Positions 59,202 to 64,000 of a stretch of DNA of 64,000 nt are shown piece by piece. The notes under the pieces are model-generated. The model was given only the letters and a program-made list of their open reading frames with translations. It searched no databases and had not been told where the DNA came from. The position numbers and the translations under genes were made by a program. Position 1 is the stretch's first letter. Each line of letters begins with the position of its first letter. The stretch comes from Mycolicibacterium iranicum (GTDB taxonomy: Bacteria > Actinomycetota > Actinomycetes > Mycobacteriales > Mycobacteriaceae): positions 186,001 through 250,000 of the forward strand of contig NZ_LWCS01000002.1 in NCBI RefSeq assembly GCF_001650495.1, written 5' to 3'.

Positions 59202-60542
59202 TCAGCCCAACCAGTCCAACACCGCTGCCGCGGTCCAGGATTGCTGCATACTCCCCAACGGCTCCCCGGTGAACGGCTCGTAGTATTCGGCGAAGGTGCC
59301 GTCACTGGCCTGGCGCAGTCCCTCCCGGCACAGCGTCGAGGAACGCTCGGCCCACCCTCGGCGCGCAAAGCACCACGAGAACAACCACGTCATCACCGGC
59401 CACACCGGACCCCGCCAGTACTCACGCGGCCGGAAGTCCCGCGACACCGGTGATGTCGACGGGATGAGGGCATATGCGAGATCCGGGTGACCACAGAACC
59501 GTGGACCCTCCAGCAAACGCAGCAGCGCCCGCTCCTGTTCGTGCGGCAGACCCCCACACAGCAGCGGCGCGAACTGTGCCGCTGTCTCGGCGGTGACCCA
59601 TCTCTCCGCGCGCAGGTCGTAATCCCTTGCAGCACCCGTTCTTTCGTCCGTCGTCGCAACGACGCCCGAACGGAACCGGTCGGCCCACCCGTACAGGTCC
59701 TTCACGTCGGCGCGGGGGCGTTTGTGGTCCTCGCCGATCTCGGCGAGCACCTGGCACGCCACCGAGAAGATCGCCGAGACGAACACGTCCTCGACGGCGA
59801 AACTCATGGTCTTGGCCAGCAACTCGTCGTCGTAGCGAGCGGCCTTCATCTCCTCGAGCAACCACAGGTAGCGGTCGTACTCCAGGTCGGAGGGACGCTG
59901 GCTCGCGTCGGTGTTGATCTTGTTGTCCTCACGCTGATACTCCGGCACATCGCCGGGAATCACGTTGGCGTAGGCGCTGTCCCACCGCGGGGAATTGTCC
60001 ATCCCGGACTCCCAGCCGTGGTACACCGTCACCCGGCCGTGACCGCTCGGATCCCGCCACTCGGCCAACCAGCGGTGCCACCGCACCAGGTCGCCCCAGC
60101 GCCGGTCCAGGAAAGCCTCCGCGACTGCTCGCGTCGAGCGGCCCCGGGTCCGCGCCCTGTCCAGGATCCGCTGCACCGCGATGGCGTGTACCGGCGGTTG
60201 CATGATGCCTGAGGTGTGCCGGGAGCGGGGCGCGTCGCCCGACAGCGCCGAACAGGCCCATCGGGCCGGGCCTGGGAAGTAGCCGTCCACTCCGCTGGCG
60301 AACACGATGTGCGGGATCATGCCGTTTCGCCACTGCGCGGACAGCAGCGTGTCCAACTCGACGACGGCGCGCTCCACAGACAGCGGCGCCAGCCCGATGG
60401 CCACAAATGCCGCGTCCCAACTCCACATGTGCGGGTACAGCAGCGGCGCCGCGGTCGTCATGACGCCGAGGTCGTTGCCTCGCAACAAATAGGCGGCGCG
60501 GGCCGCCAGTTGGGTGGGGGAGAAACTGGGATCGTGCGGCAT
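59202..60542 (-). CDS. ggh: Glucosylglycerate hydrolase (GH63)
   Basis: 446 residues, nearly the M. hassiacum/M. smegmatis enzyme as I recall it: MPHDPSFSPTQLAARAAYLL at the start and GEPLGSMQQSWTAAAVLDWL at the end. The catalytic residues reported for M. hassiacum GgH are in place: D182 in HGWESGMDNSPRWDS and E419 in FAEYYEPF. It hydrolyses glucosylglycerate to glucose and glycerate when cells recover from nitrogen limitation. Its presence fits a rapidly growing mycobacterium. Divergent from the SDR gene. Confidence 0.96.
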   Translation of the reverse strand: MPHDPSFSPTQLAARAAYLLRGNDLGVMTTAAPLLYPHMWSWDAAFVAIGLAPLSVERAVVELDTLLSAQWRNGMIPHIVFASGVDGYFPGPARWACSALSGDAPRSRHTSGIMQPPVHAIAVQRILDRARTRGRSTRAVAEAFLDRRWGDLVRWHRWLAEWRDPSGHGRVTVYHGWESGMDNSPRWDSAYANVIPGDVPEYQREDNKINTDASQRPSDLEYDRYLWLLEEMKAARYDDELLAKTMSFAVEDVFVSAIFSVACQVLAEIGEDHKRPRADVKDLYGWADRFRSGVVATTDERTGAARDYDLRAERWVTAETAAQFAPLLCGGLPHEQERALLRLLEGPRFCGHPDLAYALIPSTSPVSRDFRPREYWRGPVWPVMTWLFSWCFARRGWAERSSTLCREGLRQASDGTFAEYYEPFTGEPLGSMQQSWTAAAVLDWLG

Positions 60543-60598
60543 CGTCTCCCAATGATGCGACGACTTTGCCGAATATGCAGGACGGTAGGGTTCCTGAT

Positions 60599-61264
60599 GT
60601 GCCGACCGCCATGATCACCGGGGCCTCCGGCGGTCTCGGATCCGCGCTCGCCGCCGCTCTGGCTCCGACACACACGCTGTTTCTTGCCGGACGCCCGTCG
60701 CCGCGCCTGGATACCGTTGCCGCACGTCTGGGCGCCACCACCTGGCCCATCGATCTGGCCGACCCCGACTCGTTCGCGTCCGTGGTGGAACCGATCGTCG
60801 AGCTGGACGTACTGATCCACAACGCCGGCGTGGCCTATCCCGGCCGGGTCGCGGAGTCCAGCGTCGACGAATGGCGCTCCACAATGGCCGTCAACGTCGT
60901 CGGCACCGTCGCGTTGACGCTGGAGCTGCTGCCCGCGCTGCGCAGCGCCGTCGGCCATGTCGTGTTCATCAACTCCGGGGCGGGTATCAACGCGTCGCCC
61001 GGGCTGGCGTCCTACACCGCGAGCAAGTTCGCGTTGCGAGGATTCGCCGACTCGCTGCGCGCCGACGAACCCTCGCTACGGGTCACGTCGGTGCACCCTG
61101 GCCGCATCGCGACCGCGATGCAGGAGGAACTCGTCGCCTATGAGGGCCGGGCCTACAACCCCGACGAGTTCCTCAGCCCGCAGACGGTCGCGCACGTAAC
61201 GGCGGACGCCATCAACGCGCCGCGGGACGCACACATCCGCGAGATCGTCGTCCGACCCCGCTGA
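60599..61264 (+). CDS. Short-chain dehydrogenase/reductase
   Basis: 221 residues. Cofactor motif T-G-A-S-G-G-L-G, DVLIHNAGVAYPG, catalytic Ser in INSGAG and Y-x-x-x-K in SYTASKFALRGF; PGRIAT follows. All catalytic residues are present. GTG at 60599 is preferred; upstream in-frame starts at 60566-60575 are possible. Substrate unknown. Divergent from ggh. Confidence 0.92.
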   Translation: MPTAMITGASGGLGSALAAALAPTHTLFLAGRPSPRLDTVAARLGATTWPIDLADPDSFASVVEPIVELDVLIHNAGVAYPGRVAESSVDEWRSTMAVNVVGTVALTLELLPALRSAVGHVVFINSGAGINASPGLASYTASKFALRGFADSLRADEPSLRVTSVHPGRIATAMQEELVAYEGRAYNPDEFLSPQTVAHVTADAINAPRDAHIREIVVRPR

Positions 61265-61271
61265 GTGGTGA

Positions 61272-61316
61272 TTTCGGCGTGCGCAGTTGCGGTGACCGCA
61301 ACCCGTCACGCCGAAA
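61272..61316. terminator. Compound hairpin with TTTCGGCG arms between convergent genes
   Basis: TTTCGGCGTG (61272-61281) pairs exactly with CACGCCGAAA (61307-61316), with an inner GTTGCGG/CCGCAAC stem and a 3-nt loop. Its right arm contains the stop codon of the DUF559 gene. It lies between convergent SDR and DUF559 genes and probably terminates both. Confidence 0.7.
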
Positions 61317-62163
61317 GCGCCGATCGAATGGTGGCCAGCACTCGCTCGGGATACTCCGTGAGGTCCAGCCACGTGAATCTCAGCACCTGCCAACCTTGCA
61401 ACGCGATGCTGTTCTGTCGAACGCGATCGTTGTGAAACGCGTCGGGGTCGCTGTGGAATGCGAATCCGTCGACTTCGACAGCCACCTTCTCAACCAGGAA
61501 GGCCACGTCGATGCGATACCCATTGACCGGAAAGTTCGCCTTCCAGCCGGTGAGGCCTCCCGTCCTGAGCAATCGCAACAGGATCCGCTCGGCCTCGGAC
61601 TGCGCACCGTCGTCAGCGGCCTGTAGCAGTCGGCGCGCCGCCGGTGATCCGTAGCGCCCCTTGTTTCGCAGGTGGGCTTTCCACAAATCCGTGAGTCGGG
61701 TGTCCCGCTGGAGCGCGCCGTCCATCAACTTGGCACCTCCTCGCCTCCGCACAGCCGCCTCAACCACCGTGAGCGGCATCGCGGTGACAAGCAGGCCCCG
61801 CACCTCAACGAGATCTGCCCTCACGAGGTTGCGCCTGCGAACAATCGACCCCTCATGCACTCGGCCATTGCTGTCTCGCGGCACGGTGACCTCGACGATC
61901 GTCGGTGCGAACCTGGTCAGACCGTGCCACCACGCCGCGGCAAGCCCGCTCGCCGCCGCGAGTTCGCCATAGCCCCAAACCGCCGCGCGCACCCGCGCCG
62001 CGTCTGAGAAAGGTCGGTCGTCTGCGAAGTAGACACCCTTCGAGCAACGACGCCACCGTCCCGACGACACGCGCCTGCTCACGGAGTACTTGCTCAAGCC
62101 CGCTGCCCGCGCCTGTGCCAACGTCACGACGCCGTCGTGACGCTTCAGGTAGTCGCTCACCAC
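61306..62163 (-). CDS. AbiEi-antitoxin-like N-terminus with DUF559 (endonuclease-fold) C-terminus
   Basis: 285 residues. The N-terminal winged helix (DYLKRHDGVVTLAQARAAGL, SKYSVSRRVSSGRWRRCSKG) resembles AbiEi-type antitoxin domains. The C-terminal part (SEAERILLRLLRTGGL, YRIDVAFLVEKVAVEVDGFA, FHNDRVRQNSIALQGWQVLRF) is the DUF559/Vsr-like endonuclease fold with the D...ExD pattern. No AbiEii-type toxin partner is adjacent. Such genes are common singletons in mycobacteria; role unknown. Confidence 0.85.
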   Translation of the reverse strand: MVSDYLKRHDGVVTLAQARAAGLSKYSVSRRVSSGRWRRCSKGVYFADDRPFSDAARVRAAVWGYGELAAASGLAAAWWHGLTRFAPTIVEVTVPRDSNGRVHEGSIVRRRNLVRADLVEVRGLLVTAMPLTVVEAAVRRRGGAKLMDGALQRDTRLTDLWKAHLRNKGRYGSPAARRLLQAADDGAQSEAERILLRLLRTGGLTGWKANFPVNGYRIDVAFLVEKVAVEVDGFAFHSDPDAFHNDRVRQNSIALQGWQVLRFTWLDLTEYPERVLATIRSALSA

Positions 62164-62210
62164 ACGCTTAAGACGTCACCCAATGATCTGGCGGTTCCCT
62201 AGACCACGGA

Positions 62211-62253
62211 TTCGGCGTGCTGGGTCGCGATCACCGCAACCCAGCACGCCGAA
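62211..62253. terminator. Hairpin with TTCGGCG arms downstream of leuS
   Basis: TTCGGCGTGCTGGGT (62211-62225) pairs exactly with ACCCAGCACGCCGAA (62239-62253), a 15-bp stem with a 13-nt loop. It lies 13 nt beyond the leuS stop and before the DUF559 gene, a likely leuS terminator. Related to the hairpins at 48138 and 61272. Confidence 0.72.
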
Positions 62254-62265
62254 ATCGCAGGGGGG

Positions 62266-64000
62266 CTAGACGACGACGTTGACGAGGCGGCCCGCGACGA
62301 CGATGACCTTCTTCGGCGTCTTCCCGGCCAGGAAGGCCACCACTTTCTCGTCGGCAAGCGCAGCCGCCTCCACCGCGTCCGCAGCGGCGTCGGCGGGCAC
62401 GGTGACGCGCCCTCGGACTTTGCCGTTGACCTGCACCGGGTACTCGACCGTGTCCTCGACGAGGAACCGGTCGTCGGCGACAGGGAACGGGCCGTGCGCA
62501 AGCGACGTGTCGTGGCCCAGTCGTTCCCACAGCTCCTCGGCCAGGTGCGGCGCCAGCGGGGCGACCATCAGCACGAGCGGCTCAAGGGCCGCCCGCGATG
62601 TCACCGACTGCTTGGTCAAGTGGTTGGTGTACTCGATGAGCTTCGCCGCGGCGGTGTTGTTGCGCAGCGCGGCGTAATCTTCTGCGGTGCCGGCGATCGT
62701 GCGATGCAGGAGCCGCTGGGTGTCGTCGTCAAGCGGATCATCGGTGACGATCGAGGCGCCCGTCTCTTCACAGACCACCAGTCGCCACACTCGCTGCAGG
62801 AAGCGGTGGGCGCCCACGACATCCTTTGTCGCCCAGGGCCGTGACGCCTCCAGCGGCCCCATCGACATCTCGTAGACACGCAACGTGTCTGCGCCGTAGT
62901 TGTCGCAGATCTCGTCCGGCGACACCGAGTTCTTCAGGCTCTTGCCGATCTTGCCGAACTCCTGGTTGACCTCGGAGCCTTCGAAATAGAACTTGCCGTC
63001 GCGCTCCACGACATCGGCCGCAGGCACATACGACCCCCGGGAGTCGGTATAGGCGAACGCCTGGATGTAACCCTGGTTGACCAGTCGTCGGTACGGCTCA
63101 CGCGAGCTGACGTGGCCGAGATCGAACAAGACCTTGTGCCAGAAGCGCGAGTACAGCAGGTGTAGCACCGCATGCTCCACGCCCCCGACGTACAGGTCGA
63201 CCCCGCCCGGGTCCTCGGTGCCGTGCTCTGCCGGCCGCGGACCCATCCAGTACGCCTCATTCTCCTTGGCGCACATGGCTTCTTCGTTGTACGGATCGGT
63301 GTAGCGCAGCTCATACCAGGAACTGCCCGCCCACTGCGGCATGACGTTCGTGTCGCGGGTGTAGGTCTTCACACCGTCACCGAGATCCAGTTCCACGTGG
63401 ACCCAGTCGGTCACCTTCGCCAGCGGCGGCGAGGGCTCGCTGTCGGCGTCGTCGGGATCGAACGAGACCGGCGAATAGTCCGGAACATCGGGCAACTCGA
63501 CGGGCAGCAACTCCTCGGGCAGGCCGTGGGCGCGACCGTCGGCGTCATAGACGATCGGGAACGGTTCCCCCCAGTAACGCTGTCGCGCGAAAAGCCAATC
63601 TCTGAGCTTGTATTCGATGCGTGCCTGACCACACCCATCGGAAGTCAGACGATCGGTCATCGCCTCCTTGGCCGACACCACGTCCATACCATCCAGGAAT
63701 CCCGAGTTGACCAGTGGCCCGTCACCGGTGAACGCCTCGACGGAGACATCGCCCCCCGCAACGACTTCCACGACGGGGAGGCCGAACTCGGTGGCGAAGT
63801 CCCAGTCGCGCTGGTCGTGTCCGGGCACCGCCATGATGGCGCCTGTGCCGTATCCGGCCAGCACGTAGTCGGCGATGAACACCGGAATCGGTTGGCCGTT
63901 GGCCGGATTGGTGGCGTAGGACCCCAGGAAAACTCCGGTCTTGGACTTGTTCTCCTGCCGCTCCAGATCAGACTTGGCGGCGATGCCGGCGCGGTAGGCG
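62266..64000 (-). CDS. leuS: Leucyl-tRNA synthetase (5' end cut by window edge)
   Basis: About 577 C-terminal residues are present. The editing-domain end ([20 protein letters not shown]), the catalytic-domain return ([39 protein letters not shown]), the KMSKS-type loop as [16 protein letters not shown] and the anticodon-binding helices follow in order, ending GRLVNVVV. It charges tRNA-Leu. The N-terminal HIGH half lies outside the window. Confidence 0.97.
   Translation of the reverse strand, partial: AYRAGIAAKSDLERQENKSKTGVFLGSYATNPANGQPIPVFIADYVLAGYGTGAIMAVPGHDQRDWDFATEFGLPVVEVVAGGDVSVEAFTGDGPLVNSGFLDGMDVVSAKEAMTDRLTSDGCGQARIEYKLRDWLFARQRYWGEPFPIVYDADGRAHGLPEELLPVELPDVPDYSPVSFDPDDADSEPSPPLAKVTDWVHVELDLGDGVKTYTRDTNVMPQWAGSSWYELRYTDPYNEEAMCAKENEAYWMGPRPAEHGTEDPGGVDLYVGGVEHAVLHLLYSRFWHKVLFDLGHVSSREPYRRLVNQGYIQAFAYTDSRGSYVPAADVVERDGKFYFEGSEVNQEFGKIGKSLKNSVSPDEICDNYGADTLRVYEMSMGPLEASRPWATKDVVGAHRFLQRVWRLVVCEETGASIVTDDPLDDDTQRLLHRTIAGTAEDYAALRNNTAAAKLIEYTNHLTKQSVTSRAALEPLVLMVAPLAPHLAEELWERLGHDTSLAHGPFPVADDRFLVEDTVEYPVQVNGKVRGRVTVPADAAADAVEAAALADEKVVAFLAGKTPKKVIVVAGRLVNVVV

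Noticed and set aside
61306..62163. AbiE-type abortive infection system
   Set aside because: Only the AbiEi-like winged helix is present, joined to DUF559; no AbiEii nucleotidyltransferase toxin is adjacent.
1..64000. CRISPR arrays, rRNA or tRNA genes
   Set aside because: No regularly spaced direct repeats and no rRNA or tRNA-like sequence noticed on reading both strands.

Overview
The window looks like a chromosomal segment of a fast-growing mycobacterium (Mycolicibacterium type). The DNA is GC-rich and many starts are GTG or TTG with good Shine-Dalgarno sites. The right part carries the gene order leuS - MarR - (ABC operon, GntR, LLM oxidoreductase) - esterase - ino1 - PadR - DUF1707 protein - DUF5318 protein - ponA1 - GT87 protein - rpsF - ssb - rpsR - rplI - dnaB. 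I recognise this as the Mycobacterium tuberculosis Rv0041-Rv0058 order, in inverted orientation. A glucosylglycerate hydrolase next to leuS also fits a rapid grower. No rRNA, tRNA, CRISPR array or intact insertion sequence was found.

Bases 1-12 kb are a catabolic/regulatory block. A toluene/isoprene-type di-iron monooxygenase alpha subunit runs off the left edge and overlaps the 3' end of a MEDS-domain sensor gene. A PucR-type activator is divergent from it. Then come a STAS protein, an aldo/keto reductase, a zinc alcohol/formaldehyde dehydrogenase, a small ABM-type protein, a DsbA-like protein, an orphan SigH-like ECF sigma factor, an AraC regulator and a second PucR-type paralogue. Several clean palindromes sit in the divergent promoter regions.

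Bases 12-18 kb hold stress-type genes: Hsp20, a DUF1931 histone-fold protein, an HtrA-like lipoprotein protease, LtrA, a PPOX-fold protein, a PfpI/DJ-1 protein and a DUF2267 protein. Bases 18-28.7 kb are accessory metabolism under local regulators: an esterase and an MBL hydrolase, two tandem MmyB-like regulators, an aldo/keto reductase, an alpha/beta hydrolase, and a TetR-amidase-epimerase group with a strong operator.

Bases 28.7-33 kb, plus a spot at 24.7 kb, form a gene graveyard. It holds remnants of an IS481-type transposase, an SDR, a GNAT acetyltransferase, a P-loop kinase, a formaldehyde dehydrogenase and a monoamine oxidase, mixed with a few intact small genes. A GlxA-RidA-GlcG-DUF1330 operon that is itself partly decayed, and a second orphan SigH-like factor, close the accessory part at about 36 kb.

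From 36.4 kb onward the block is conserved housekeeping: replication (DnaB without intein, Ssb), ribosomal proteins S6, S18 and L9, cell wall synthesis (PonA1), inositol synthesis, an Eis-like acetyltransferase, a secreted metalloprotease-like protein, a PhoX-family protein, an amino-acid-type ABC importer with the substrate-binding protein fused to the permease, glucosylglycerate hydrolase and leucyl-tRNA synthetase (cut by the right edge). Related hairpins containing CGCCGAAA/TTTCGGCG separate convergent or tail-adjacent genes here.

All functional assignments come from reading translated sequence and recalled family features; no database search was run.
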